64,000 bases of DNA from Streptomyces longhuiensis. Lineage in GTDB: Bacteria; Actinomycetota; Actinomycetes; Streptomycetales; Streptomycetaceae. The notes under the pieces were generated by a model that searched no databases, was not told where the DNA came from, and saw nothing but the letters and a program-made list of their open reading frames with translations. Location of the stretch: the NCBI RefSeq assembly GCF_020616555.1, contig NZ_CP085173.1, positions 7,580,001 through 7,644,000 of the forward strand. Direction: 5' to 3'. The translations under genes and the position numbers were made by a program. Below are positions 35,035-44,982 of the stretch, piece after piece. Numbering within the stretch: position 1 is the stretch's first letter; each line of letters starts with the position of its first letter.

Positions 35035-36225
35035 GTGAGACGCATGACGGCTCGACCCGCGAACGCGCACCAGGCGCGCCTGTTGCGTCTGCTGCGCGAC
35101 GGCGGACCCAACTCCCGTGCCCAGCTGGGCGATCAGATCGACCTCTCGCGGTCGAAGCTGGCCGTCGAGGTGGACCGGCTCCTGGAGACGGGCCTCGTCG
35201 TGGCCGACGGACTCGCCGCCTCGCGCGGCGGGCGCCGCTCCCACAACATCCGGCTCGCCCCCGAACTGCGTTTCCTCGGCGTCGACATCGGCGCGACCTC
35301 GGTCGACGTCGCCGTCACCAACGCCGAACTGGAAGTCCTCGGGCACATCAACCAGCCCCTGGACGTCCGCGAGGGACCGGTCGCCGTCTTCGAGCAAGTG
35401 CTCGCGATGGCGGCCAAGTTGAGGGCCTCCGGGCTCGCCGAGGGGTTCGACGGAGCCGGGATCGGCGTCCCCGGACCCGTCCGGTTCCCCGAGGGCGTGC
35501 CGGTCGCGCCGCCGATCATGCCGGGCTGGGACGGGTTCCCCGTCCGCGAGGCCCTCAGCCAGGAACTCGGCTGCCCGGTCATGGTCGACAACGACGTGAA
35601 CCTGATGGCGATGGGGGAGCAGCACGCGGGCGTCGCCCGCTCCGCGCGCGACTTCCTCTGCGTCAAGATCGGCACGGGCATCGGCTGCGGCATCGTCGTC
35701 GGCGGAGAGGTCTACCGCGGTACGACGGGCAGCGCCGGCGACATCGGCCACATCCAGGTCGAGCCCGACGGACGCCAGTGCGCCTGCGGCAACAAGGGCT
35801 GCCTGGAGGCCTACTTCAGCGGCGCGGCACTCGCCCGCGACGCCGAGGAGGCCGCCCGCGAGGGCCGTTCCGGCGAACTCGCGGCCCTGCTCGAAGGGGC
35901 CGGGAAACTCAGCGCGGCCGACGTGGCCGTCGCGGCGGCTGCCGGTGACGCCACCGCACTCGATCTCATCCGCGAGGGCGGCAACCGCACCGGGCAGGTC
36001 ATCGCCTCACTCGTCAGCTTCTTCAATCCGGGCCTCGTGGTGATCGGGGGTGGCGTGACCGGCCTCGGCCACACACTGCTCGCCGCCCTGCGCACCCAGG
36101 TCTACCGCCAGTCGCTGCCCCTGGCGACCGGCAATCTCCCCATCGTCCTGGGCGAGCTCGGCCCCACCGCCGGAGTCATCGGCGCGGCCCGCCTGATCAG
36201 CGACCACCTGTTCTCACCGGCGTAA
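35035..36225 (+). CDS. ROK-family transcriptional regulator
   Basis: 396 aa. N-terminal winged HTH (NAHQARLLRLLRDGGPNSRAQLGDQIDLSRSKLAVEVDRLLETGLVV), then a ROK sugar-kinase-like fold with the phosphate motif LGVDIGATSVDVAVT and the zinc motif CACGNKGCLEAY. VMVDNDVNLMAMGEQ contains the sugar-binding Asn-Asp. ROK regulators bind a sugar or cyclitol to control uptake genes, and this one heads a run with a ribose-type ABC importer. The start is GTG 35035 or ATG 35044. The promoter carries the segment shared with the operon at 42.5 kb. Confidence 0.9.
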   Translation: MRRMTARPANAHQARLLRLLRDGGPNSRAQLGDQIDLSRSKLAVEVDRLLETGLVVADGLAASRGGRRSHNIRLAPELRFLGVDIGATSVDVAVTNAELEVLGHINQPLDVREGPVAVFEQVLAMAAKLRASGLAEGFDGAGIGVPGPVRFPEGVPVAPPIMPGWDGFPVREALSQELGCPVMVDNDVNLMAMGEQHAGVARSARDFLCVKIGTGIGCGIVVGGEVYRGTTGSAGDIGHIQVEPDGRQCACGNKGCLEAYFSGAALARDAEEAAREGRSGELAALLEGAGKLSAADVAVAAAAGDATALDLIREGGNRTGQVIASLVSFFNPGLVVIGGGVTGLGHTLLAALRTQVYRQSLPLATGNLPIVLGELGPTAGVIGAARLISDHLFSPA

Positions 36226-36323
36226 CACCGCCCGGCACGACACCGCACGCGATCACCACACCAGTACGGCGTTCAGCTCCGCCCTGCCCTGGCACCGGCC
36301 CGCATCCGCCGAGGGGATCACTC

Positions 36324-37859
36324 ATGCCACCGGAACCACCCCTGCTCACCATGTCCGGCATCACCAAGTCGTTCCCCGGCGTCCGCGCCCTCGACGGCGT
36401 GGACCTGGAGGTCCTGGCCGGTGAGGTGCACTGCCTCCTCGGCCAGAACGGCGCGGGGAAGTCCACCCTCATCAAGGTCCTCGCCGGCGCCCACCAGCCC
36501 GACGACGGCGCGATCACCTGGCGCGGCGAGCGCACGGTGCTCAAGTCGCCCATCGCCGCGATGCGCCTCGGCATCGCCACCATCTACCAGGAACTCGACC
36601 TGGTGGAGGGGCTGTCCGTCGCCGAGAACGTCTACCTCGGACACGAGCCGACCACCGCCGGCTTCGTGGTCCGCGGACGCGATGCCCGTACCACCACTGC
36701 CGCACTGCTGAAGCGACTTGGGCACGGTGAGATCGATCCGGGGACACTCGTCGGCGACCTCTCGGCGGCCCAGCAGCAGATCGTTTCCATGGCTCGCGCG
36801 CTCTCCCACGACGTCCGTCTCATCGTCATGGACGAACCCTCGGCGGCCCTCGACCCGGACGAGGTCGACAACCTCTTCCGCATCGTCGACTCCCTCACCG
36901 CCGACGGCGTCGCCGTCGTCTACATCTCGCACCGCCTGGAGGAGATCCGCCGGATCGGCGACCGCGTCACCGTCCTCAAGGACGGCCGGGCGGTCGCGGG
37001 CGGACTGCCGGCCAAGGAGACGCCGACCCGGGACGTGGTCGCCCTCATGACCGGCCGGAACGTCGAGTACGTGTTCCCCGAGCGCCCCACGGGACCCCTG
37101 CTCACCGAACCCGTCCTCACGGTCAGGAACCTCTCCCGGCATGGGGAGTTCGCGCCGCTCGACCTGGAACTTCGCCCCGGCGAGATCGTCGGCCTCGCGG
37201 GTCTCGTCGGCTCGGGGCGCTCCGAGATCCTGGAGACGATCTACGGCGCGCGCAAGGCCAGTACCGGACAAGTCGTCGTCGACGGACAGGTGTTGCGGCC
37301 CGGCAGCGTACGTGCCGCCGTCCGCGCCGGGCTCGGCCTCGCCCCCGAGGAACGCAAGGCGCAAGCCCTCCTCATGCTGGAGTCCGTCACCCGCAACGTC
37401 TCCGTCTCCTCCATGTCCCGCTTCTCCTACGGGGGTTGGCTGGACCGCGGCAAGGAACTCGACGCCGCGCGGGCCGCGACCCGCGAGCTGTCCCTGCGCC
37501 CCGACAACCCGTCCGTGCCGGTGCGCACCCTGTCCGGGGGCAACCAGCAAAAGGCCGTCCTCGCCCGCTGGCTCCTGCGCGGCTGCCGTGTCCTGCTTCT
37601 CGACGAGCCGACCCGGGGCGTGGACGTCGGCGCCCGCGCCGAGCTCTACGCCGTCATCCGCCGCCTCGCCGACGACGGCCTCGCGGTCCTCATGGTCTCC
37701 AGCGAGGTACCCGAGGTCCTCGGCCTCGCGGACCGGGTCCTGGTGCTGAGGGAGGGCGCGGTGGTCCACGAGTCGCCGGCGACGGAACTCGACGAACACC
37801 GGGTGCTCGACCTGGTCCTCGCCGGAGCCCACGAGACGCCTGATCAGGAGCGCCCCTGA
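36324..37859 (+). CDS. Ribose/inositol-type sugar ABC transporter, double ATP-binding protein (RbsA/MglA-like)
   Basis: 511 aa, two ABC domains as in RbsA/MglA/XylG. Domain 1: Walker A LLGQNGAGKSTLIKV, signature LSAAQQQIVSMARAL, Walker B LIVMDEPSAAL. Domain 2 has the usual degenerate Walker A (GLVGSGRSEILE), signature LSGGNQQKAVLARWLL and VLLLDEPTRGVDVGARAELY. It energises uptake of a monosaccharide or cyclitol with the permease and lipoprotein that follow. The stop codon lies in the first hairpin arm and loop of a dispersed repeat (37850-37933), so the last residues (ERP) are encoded by the repeat. Confidence 0.93.
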   Translation: MPPEPPLLTMSGITKSFPGVRALDGVDLEVLAGEVHCLLGQNGAGKSTLIKVLAGAHQPDDGAITWRGERTVLKSPIAAMRLGIATIYQELDLVEGLSVAENVYLGHEPTTAGFVVRGRDARTTTAALLKRLGHGEIDPGTLVGDLSAAQQQIVSMARALSHDVRLIVMDEPSAALDPDEVDNLFRIVDSLTADGVAVVYISHRLEEIRRIGDRVTVLKDGRAVAGGLPAKETPTRDVVALMTGRNVEYVFPERPTGPLLTEPVLTVRNLSRHGEFAPLDLELRPGEIVGLAGLVGSGRSEILETIYGARKASTGQVVVDGQVLRPGSVRAAVRAGLGLAPEERKAQALLMLESVTRNVSVSSMSRFSYGGWLDRGKELDAARAATRELSLRPDNPSVPVRTLSGGNQQKAVLARWLLRGCRVLLLDEPTRGVDVGARAELYAVIRRLADDGLAVLMVSSEVPEVLGLADRVLVLREGAVVHESPATELDEHRVLDLVLAGAHETPDQERP

Positions 37860-37933
37860 AGGGGCGCGGGGCCGCCGCAGGCGCGGCTCCGCCACGTGGG
37901 CGCGCTCACCCACAGACAACCCGCACCCGAAGG
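37850..37933. repeat. Dispersed repeat, copy 2
   Basis: About 84 bp beginning with the perfect hairpin GCGCCCC-TGAA-GGGGCGC, closely similar to copy 1 at 33552-33637 over its whole length. It fills the 86-bp gap between the ATPase and permease genes and may attenuate transcription there. Confidence 0.85.
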
Positions 37934-37945
37934 GAGCCCGGCACC

Positions 37946-38956
37946 ATGACCCAGCCCGCATCCCCCGCCCGGCCCGCCACCTCGAAGACCACGCCCGCCG
38001 GCCCCCGCCCGAAAGGGTTCCGCCCGGACATGCGGACCCTCTCCCTGGTGGGCGTGCTCGCCGCGCTGATCCTGATCGGCGGCATCACCCAGCCCGACTC
38101 GTTCCTCGACACGAACAACGTCCAGCTGATCCTCACCCAGGCGTCCGTCATCGGTGTCGTCACCGTCGGCATGACCTTCGTGATCATCTCCGGCGGCATC
38201 GACCTGTCGGTCGGCGCGATCGTCGCCCTCGCGAGCGTCTGGGCGACCACCGTCGCGACGCAGGACTACGGCTTCGCCGGAATCCTGTTCACCGCCGTCG
38301 TCGTGGGCGTCGCCTGCGGGCTGGTCAACGGGCTGCTGATCGCGTACGGCGGCATGGTCCCCTTCATCGCCACCCTCGCGATGCTCGCCTCGGGCCGCGG
38401 TCTCGCCCTCCAGATCACCGACGGCAAGACGCAGACCGTGTCCGTGGAAAGCGTCCTCAAGCTCGGCGAGCGCGACGCCTACATCCTCGGCATCCCGCCG
38501 CTCGTCCTCGTCTTCGCCGCCGTCACGGTCGTCGGCTGGCTGGTCCTGAACCGTACGACGTTCGGCCGCCGCTCCGTCGCCGTCGGCGGCAACGCCGAGG
38601 CCGCGCGGCTCGCCGGCATCGACGTACGCCGCCAGCGCCTCTACCTCTACCTCCTGTCGGGCCTGTGCTGCGGCATCGCGGCCTTCCTCCTGATCGTCCT
38701 CGCCGGCTCCGGACAGAACACCAACGGCAACCTCTACGAACTCGACGCCATCGCCGCCGCGATCATCGGCGGCACCCTGCTGACCGGCGGCCGGGGCACC
38801 ATCACCGGCTCCGTGCTCGGCGTACTGATCTTCACCACGATCACCAACATCTTCGCGCTCAACAATCTGCAGAGCGACGTCCAGGAGATCGCCAAGGGGG
38901 CGATCATCGTCGCCGCGGTCCTGGTCCAGCGACGTACCTCCACCACCACTTCTTGA
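37946..38956 (+). CDS. Sugar ABC transporter permease (RbsC-like)
   Basis: 336 aa, BPD_transp_2 type with about ten helices. Typical segments: VIISGGIDLSVGAIVALASV, NGLLIAYGGMVPFIATLAML, FGRRSVAVGGNAEAARLAGIDV and IAAAIIGGTLLTGGRGTITGSVLGVL. It partners the double ATPase upstream and the lipoprotein 20 bp downstream. The ATG at 37946 is preceded by GAAGGGAG. Confidence 0.93.
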   Translation: MTQPASPARPATSKTTPAGPRPKGFRPDMRTLSLVGVLAALILIGGITQPDSFLDTNNVQLILTQASVIGVVTVGMTFVIISGGIDLSVGAIVALASVWATTVATQDYGFAGILFTAVVVGVACGLVNGLLIAYGGMVPFIATLAMLASGRGLALQITDGKTQTVSVESVLKLGERDAYILGIPPLVLVFAAVTVVGWLVLNRTTFGRRSVAVGGNAEAARLAGIDVRRQRLYLYLLSGLCCGIAAFLLIVLAGSGQNTNGNLYELDAIAAAIIGGTLLTGGRGTITGSVLGVLIFTTITNIFALNNLQSDVQEIAKGAIIVAAVLVQRRTSTTTS

Positions 38957-38976
38957 CTCGGGAAGGGCCCACCGAC

Positions 38977-40020
38977 ATGCCAGAGACCACGAGCCGCAGA
39001 GGACTGCTCTTCGGGGCGGCAGCCGCCGTCACCACGGGCGGACTGCTGACCGCCTGCACGAGCAACGAGCCCAAGGACGCGAAGCCCGCGGCGAACGACA
39101 AGCCCGCCGCGGACGACAAGCCGGGCAAGCACGTCACCATCGGGTTCGCGGGACCGCAGGCCGACCACGGCTGGCTGAACGCGATCAACGACAACGCCAC
39201 GGAACGCGCCAAGAAGTACTCCGACGTCACCCTGGAGGCGACGGAGGGCTCGAACGACACCGCCGCGCAGATCGGGCAGGTCGAGACGCTCATCAACAAG
39301 AAGGTCGACGTCCTGGTGATCCTGCCGGCCGACGGCAAGGCCCTCACCCAGGTCGGCCTGAAGGCGATGCGCGCCGGGATCCCCGTCGTCAACCTCGACC
39401 GGATCTTCAACACCCCGCAGGCGTACCGCTGCTGGATCGGCGGCGACAACTACGGCATGGGCCTGAGCGCCGGCAACTACATCGGCGAGCAGCTCAAGGA
39501 CAAGAAGAACGCCAAGGTCGTCGAGCTCGCGGGCCTCGACAACCTGGAGCTGACCAAGCAGCGCACCCAGGGCTTCGACGACGCCCTGAAGAACTTCCCG
39601 AACATCAAGAAGGTCGCCCGCCAGGCCGCCGAGTTCACCGTCGAGTCGGGCCAGGCGAAGATGTCGCAGCTCCTCCAGGCGCAGAAGAACTTCGACGCCG
39701 TGTGGAACCACGACGACGACCAGGGCGTCGGCGCCCTGCGCGCCATCAAGCAGGCAGGCCGCGACGACTTCCTGATGGTCGGCGGCGCCGGAGCGCTCTC
39801 CGCCATGCAGGCCATCGAGGCCGGCAACAGCGTGCTCAAGGCGACCGTCCTCTACCCGCCGACCATGGCCGCCTCCGCGATCGACCTCGCGCGCGCCCTC
39901 GGCCAGAACAAGGGCGTCAGCGGCATGGCCGAGTTCGAGATCCCGGCCCACGTGACGCTCTTCTCGGCGGTCGTCGACAAGGACAACGTCGCCCAGTACA
40001 TGCCGACCGGCTTCAAGTGA
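38977..40020 (+). CDS. Sugar ABC transporter substrate-binding lipoprotein (RbsB-like)
   Basis: 347 aa, Peripla_BP_4 fold. The N-terminus has a twin-arginine motif (SRRGLLFG) and a lipobox LLTAC, so it may be a Tat-exported lipoprotein; a Lys/Asp/Ala-rich spacer follows. Ligand-site segments include GPQADHGWLNAINDNATERA, VDVLVILPADGKALTQVG, VVNLDRIF and FDAVWNHDDDQGVGA. The exact sugar is not readable; the neighbourhood (MocA-type oxidoreductase, isomerase, inositol-phosphate synthase homologue) makes a glycoside or cyclitol plausible. ATG 38977; the extended frame from 38665 is not coding. Confidence 0.92.
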   Translation: MPETTSRRGLLFGAAAAVTTGGLLTACTSNEPKDAKPAANDKPAADDKPGKHVTIGFAGPQADHGWLNAINDNATERAKKYSDVTLEATEGSNDTAAQIGQVETLINKKVDVLVILPADGKALTQVGLKAMRAGIPVVNLDRIFNTPQAYRCWIGGDNYGMGLSAGNYIGEQLKDKKNAKVVELAGLDNLELTKQRTQGFDDALKNFPNIKKVARQAAEFTVESGQAKMSQLLQAQKNFDAVWNHDDDQGVGALRAIKQAGRDDFLMVGGAGALSAMQAIEAGNSVLKATVLYPPTMAASAIDLARALGQNKGVSGMAEFEIPAHVTLFSAVVDKDNVAQYMPTGFK

Positions 40021-40074
40021 TGGATGCCCCACAGCGCATCTCGCGGGACCGGCGTCGACGAGGAGGACTACTGC

Positions 40075-41277
40075 ATGGGCACGACTGAGGAGCCCGGGGC
40101 CGGACCGCGCCCCCTGGGTGTCGGCATGGTCGGCTACGCCTTCATGGGTGCCGCCCACTCCCAGGGCTGGCGCACCGTGGGCCGCGTCTTCGATCTGCCG
40201 CTGCGACCGGTCCTCGCGGCCGTCTGCGGCAGGGACGGGCAGGCCGTCCGAGCCGCGGCCGACCGGCTCGGCTGGGCCGCGGCCGAGACGGACTGGCGGG
40301 CGCTGATCGCCCGGGACGACGTCGACGTCGTCGACATCTGCACCCCGGGCGACAGCCATGCGGAGATCGCCGTCGCGGCCCTGGAGGCGGGCAAGCACGT
40401 GCTGTGCGAGAAGCCGCTCGCCAACACGGTGGACGAGGCCGAGGCGATGGTCGAGGCCGCCGAACGAGCCGCTGCACGGGGTCAGTTGGCGATGACCGGC
40501 TTCAACTACCGGCGCGTCCCCGCCACCGCGCTCGCCCGCCGCATGGTCGAGGAGGGCCGCCTCGGTGCCCTGCGCCACGTCCGCGTCTCCTACCTCCAGG
40601 ACTGGCTCGTCGACCCCGACTTCCCGCTCACCTGGCGGCTGAAGAAGGAGTACGCGGGCTCGGGTGCCCTCGGCGACCTGGGCGCGCACGCCGTCGACCT
40701 CGCGCAGTACCTGGCGGGGGAGTCCCTCGTCGGGGTCTCCGCGCTCACCGAGACGTTCGTACGGGAACGGCCGATCCTGGAGGGGGCGTCGGCCGGGCTC
40801 GCGGCGGGCGGCGGCGGGACCGGGCGCGGCCCCGTGACCGTGGACGACGCGGCGCTCTTCACGGCCCGCTTCGCCTCCGGGGCGCTCGGCTCCTTCGAGG
40901 CGACCCGCTTCGCCTCCGGCCGCAAGAACGCCCTGCGCATCGAACTCAACGGCGAGAAGGGATCGTTGGCCTTCGACCTGGAACGTCTCAACGAGCTCTC
41001 GTTCCACGACCACACCGAACCCGGGGTCAGCGCCGGCTTCCGCCGCATCCTCGTCACCGAGCCCGGTCACCCCTACCTGGAGGCCTGGTGGCCGCCGGGC
41101 CACGGCCTCGGCTACGAGCACACCTTCGTGCACCAGGCCCGCGATCTGGTCCATGCCATCGCCGCCGGCCGGCAGCCCGAACCGTCCTTCGCCGAGGGCC
41201 TGCGCGTGCAGCGCGTGCTCGCCGCCGTGGAGGAGAGCGCGCTCAAGAACTCCGTCTACACCCCCATCCCGGTCTGA
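40075..41277 (+). CDS. Gfo/Idh/MocA-family NAD(P)-dependent oxidoreductase
   Basis: 400 aa. Rossmann domain [18 protein letters not shown] with the family EKPL motif ([18 protein letters not shown]); the C-terminal GFO_IDH_MocA_C domain includes the catalytic-type D-x-x-x-H pair [14 protein letters not shown]. The family oxidises a sugar or cyclitol hydroxyl, often at C3 of a glycoside or at C2 of inositol. AGGAGG precedes ATG 40075. It follows the ABC importer by 54 bp and precedes a TIM-barrel isomerase by 13 bp, so the three form one catabolic operon. Confidence 0.92.
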   Translation: MGTTEEPGAGPRPLGVGMVGYAFMGAAHSQGWRTVGRVFDLPLRPVLAAVCGRDGQAVRAAADRLGWAAAETDWRALIARDDVDVVDICTPGDSHAEIAVAALEAGKHVLCEKPLANTVDEAEAMVEAAERAAARGQLAMTGFNYRRVPATALARRMVEEGRLGALRHVRVSYLQDWLVDPDFPLTWRLKKEYAGSGALGDLGAHAVDLAQYLAGESLVGVSALTETFVRERPILEGASAGLAAGGGGTGRGPVTVDDAALFTARFASGALGSFEATRFASGRKNALRIELNGEKGSLAFDLERLNELSFHDHTEPGVSAGFRRILVTEPGHPYLEAWWPPGHGLGYEHTFVHQARDLVHAIAAGRQPEPSFAEGLRVQRVLAAVEESALKNSVYTPIPV

Positions 41278-41290
41278 GGAGGCACGGCTC

Positions 41291-42295
<1,005 letters not shown>

Positions 42296-42510
42296 CCGCA
42301 AGGCGGCCACGTTTGTCCTGCGCGGGGAGAAAGTCAACTCCTTTGCTGTGCAAGGGCTTTCCGTCCCGGACAAACGTGGCTACGGTCCAATGTTGTACAG
42401 GACATGCACAGTTCCGGGGTGACGGCGCACCCCGGCGTACCGATCGCACCCGCAGAGCGCATGCGCGACACGCCCCCGTCCGTACGCACGCCCTTTTCCG
42501 GAGGAACTCC
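42296..42510 (+). promoter_or_regulatory. Promoter region of the secreted dehydrogenase genes
   Basis: It contains a perfect 13-bp inverted repeat with 49 bp between arms (GCCACGTTTGTCC at 42306-42318, GGACAAACGTGGC at 42368-42380). Within and beside it are the blocks shared with 34901-34979: TTTGTCCTG, GGAGAAAGTCA, TTGC-TGT-GCAA, CCCGGACAA and GCTACGGT. The rest, to the ribosome binding site GGAGGAACTCC at 42500, is featureless. Confidence 0.8.
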
Positions 42511-44967
42511 GTGCACAGGAAACGCCCGAGATTCCGCAAGGCACTCGCACTCCTCACCGGCTCACTTCTCGCCGGAGCCTCACTCGCGATCGGCGCCCCG
42601 CACGCCGGCGCGGCGCCCGCCCCCGACGCCGCGGTCGCCGCCGCGGAGGACTTCCAGCAGGTCACCCTCGCCAAGGGCGCCGAAGAGGTCGGCGAGCCCA
42701 TGTCGCTCGCCGTCCTGCCGGACCGCAAGGTCCTGCACACCTCGCGCGACGGCGTGCTGCGCCTGACCGACGAGAACGGCACCACCAAGGTCGCCGGCAA
42801 GCTCGACGTCTACTCCCACGACGAAGAGGGCCTCCAAGGCGTCGGCGTGGACCCGAAGTTCAGCGACAACCACTTCATCTACCTCTACTACGCGCCGCCG
42901 CTCGACACCCCCGCGGGCGACGCCCCGAACGACGGCACGGCCGCGGACTTCAAGCCCTTCGACGGCTACAACCAGCTCTCGCGCTTCGTGCTCAACGCGG
43001 ACGGCACGCTCGACAACGCCAGCGAGAAGAAGATCCTGGAGATCCCCACCTCGCGCGGCATCTGCTGCCACGTCGGCGGAGACATCGACTTCGACAAGGA
43101 CGGCAACCTCTACCTGTCGACGGGCGACGACTCCAACCCCTTCTCCTCCGACGGCTACACGCCGATCGACGAGCAGCCCACCCGCAACCCGGCCTACGAC
43201 GCGCGGCGTTCGGCCGGCAACAGCAACGACCTGCGCGGCAAGGTCCTGCGCATCAAGGTCAACGACGACGCCACGTACTCCATACCCGACGGCAACCTCT
43301 TCGCCCCGGGCACGGACAAGACCCGCCCCGAGATCTACGCGATGGGCTTCCGCAACCCGTTCCGGATCAGCGTCGACAAGCCGACCGGCATCGTCTACGT
43401 CGGTGACTACGGACCCGACGCCGGCACCGCCGACCCGAAGCGCGGCCCCGCCGGCCAGGTCGAGTTCAACCGCATCACCAAGGCCGGCAACTTCGGCTGG
43501 CCGTACTGCACCGGCGACAACGACGCGTACATCGACTACGACTTCGCCACCAAGACGTCCGGCGCCGCCTTCGACTGTGCCGCGCCGAAGAACACCTCGC
43601 CCCACAACACGGGCATCGTCGACCTGCCGCCCGCCCAGCCGGCCTGGATCCCCTACGACGGCGGCTCCGTGCCCGAGTTCGGCACCGGCTCCGAGTCCCC
43701 GATGGGCGGCCCGGTCTACCGCTACGACGCGGCGAACACCTCGCCCGTGAAGTTCCCCGAGGCCTACGACGGTGACTTCTTCGCCGGTGAGTTCGGCCGC
43801 CAGTGGATCAAGCGGATCGAGCAGGACGGGGACGGCAAGGTCACCTCGATCAACCCGTTCCCCTGGACCGGCACGCAGGTGATGGACATGGCCTTCGGAC
43901 CGGACGGCGCGCTGTACGTCCTGGACTACGGCCTGTCGTGGTTCGGCGGCGACGAGAACTCCGGCCTCTACCGCATCGAGAACGCCACCGACGGCCACTC
44001 GCCCGTCGTCGACGCCAAGGTCGACAAGACCTCCGGCCAGGCCCCGCTGAAGGCCCGCTTCTCCTCGACCGCGACCGACGCCGACAGCGACGCGCTGACG
44101 TACTCCTGGAACTTCGGTGACGGCACCACCGGCACCGGCGCCGCGCCCAGCCACACGTACAAGAAGAACGGCACGTACACCGCGACCGTCACCGCCAAGG
44201 ACGCGACGGGCCGCACCGGCAGTGCCGACACCCACCTCGTCGTCGGCAACACCGCGCCCAAGGTGACACTCGAGCTCCCCGCGGACGGGCAGCTGTTCAC
44301 CTTCGGTGACGAGGTGCCCTTCAAGGTGACGGTCACCGACCCCGAGGACGGGACGATCGACTGCTCCAAGGTCAAGGTCACGCACATCCTCGGCCACGAC
44401 AGCCACGGCCACCCGATCACCTCGGCCAACGGCTGCTCCGGCACCATCAAGACCTCCGCGGACAGCGAGCACGACCCGAATGCCAACATCTTCGGGGTCT
44501 TCGACGCCGAGTACACCGACCAGGGCGCCAACGGCCAGCCCGCGCTGACCACCCACGACCAGAACGTCACCCAGCAGAAGCACCGCCAGGCCGAGCACTA
44601 CGGCGACTCCAAGGGCGTCAGCATCACCGCCCACACCCCGGCGGAGGGCGGCAAGACGGTCGGCGACATCAACAACGGTGACTGGATCTCCTTCAAGCCG
44701 TACGTCCTGAGCAACGTCAAGTCGTTCAGCGCGAGCGTCGCCTCCGCCGGCAGCGGCGGCACGCTGGAGATCCGCAGCGGCTCCGCCACCGGACGCCTCC
44801 TCGGCAGCGCCAAGGTCGAACCCACCGGGTCCTGGGAGACGTACAAGGACGTCACCGGCACCATCAGCAAGGCACCCGCCAAGACCACGACGCTCTTCCT
44901 GGTCTTCAAGGGTTCGGGCACCGACGCCCTCTTCGACGTGGACGACTTCACCTTCACCACCGGCTGA
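42511..44967 (+). CDS. Secreted PQQ-dependent-type sugar dehydrogenase with PKD and CBM6-like domains
   Basis: 818 aa. Sec signal peptide (basic KRPRFRK, hydrophobic LALLTGSLLAGASLAIGA, cleavage near AGA-AP). Residues about 55-495 form a glucose/sorbosone dehydrogenase-like propeller (EGLQGVGVDPKFSDN, ICCHVGGDIDFDKDGNLYLSTGD, EIYAMGFRNPFRISVD, MDMAFGPDGALYVLDYG). A PKD domain follows (about 500-580, SWNFGDGTTGTG), then an Ig-like segment and a C-terminal CBM6-like domain (about 690-818). It probably oxidises a carbohydrate outside the cell; whether PQQ is bound is not certain. GTG 42511 after GGAGGAACTCC. Confidence 0.9.
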   Translation: MHRKRPRFRKALALLTGSLLAGASLAIGAPHAGAAPAPDAAVAAAEDFQQVTLAKGAEEVGEPMSLAVLPDRKVLHTSRDGVLRLTDENGTTKVAGKLDVYSHDEEGLQGVGVDPKFSDNHFIYLYYAPPLDTPAGDAPNDGTAADFKPFDGYNQLSRFVLNADGTLDNASEKKILEIPTSRGICCHVGGDIDFDKDGNLYLSTGDDSNPFSSDGYTPIDEQPTRNPAYDARRSAGNSNDLRGKVLRIKVNDDATYSIPDGNLFAPGTDKTRPEIYAMGFRNPFRISVDKPTGIVYVGDYGPDAGTADPKRGPAGQVEFNRITKAGNFGWPYCTGDNDAYIDYDFATKTSGAAFDCAAPKNTSPHNTGIVDLPPAQPAWIPYDGGSVPEFGTGSESPMGGPVYRYDAANTSPVKFPEAYDGDFFAGEFGRQWIKRIEQDGDGKVTSINPFPWTGTQVMDMAFGPDGALYVLDYGLSWFGGDENSGLYRIENATDGHSPVVDAKVDKTSGQAPLKARFSSTATDADSDALTYSWNFGDGTTGTGAAPSHTYKKNGTYTATVTAKDATGRTGSADTHLVVGNTAPKVTLELPADGQLFTFGDEVPFKVTVTDPEDGTIDCSKVKVTHILGHDSHGHPITSANGCSGTIKTSADSEHDPNANIFGVFDAEYTDQGANGQPALTTHDQNVTQQKHRQAEHYGDSKGVSITAHTPAEGGKTVGDINNGDWISFKPYVLSNVKSFSASVASAGSGGTLEIRSGSATGRLLGSAKVEPTGSWETYKDVTGTISKAPAKTTTLFLVFKGSGTDALFDVDDFTFTTG

Positions 44968-44982
44968 GGAAGGAGCAGGACT

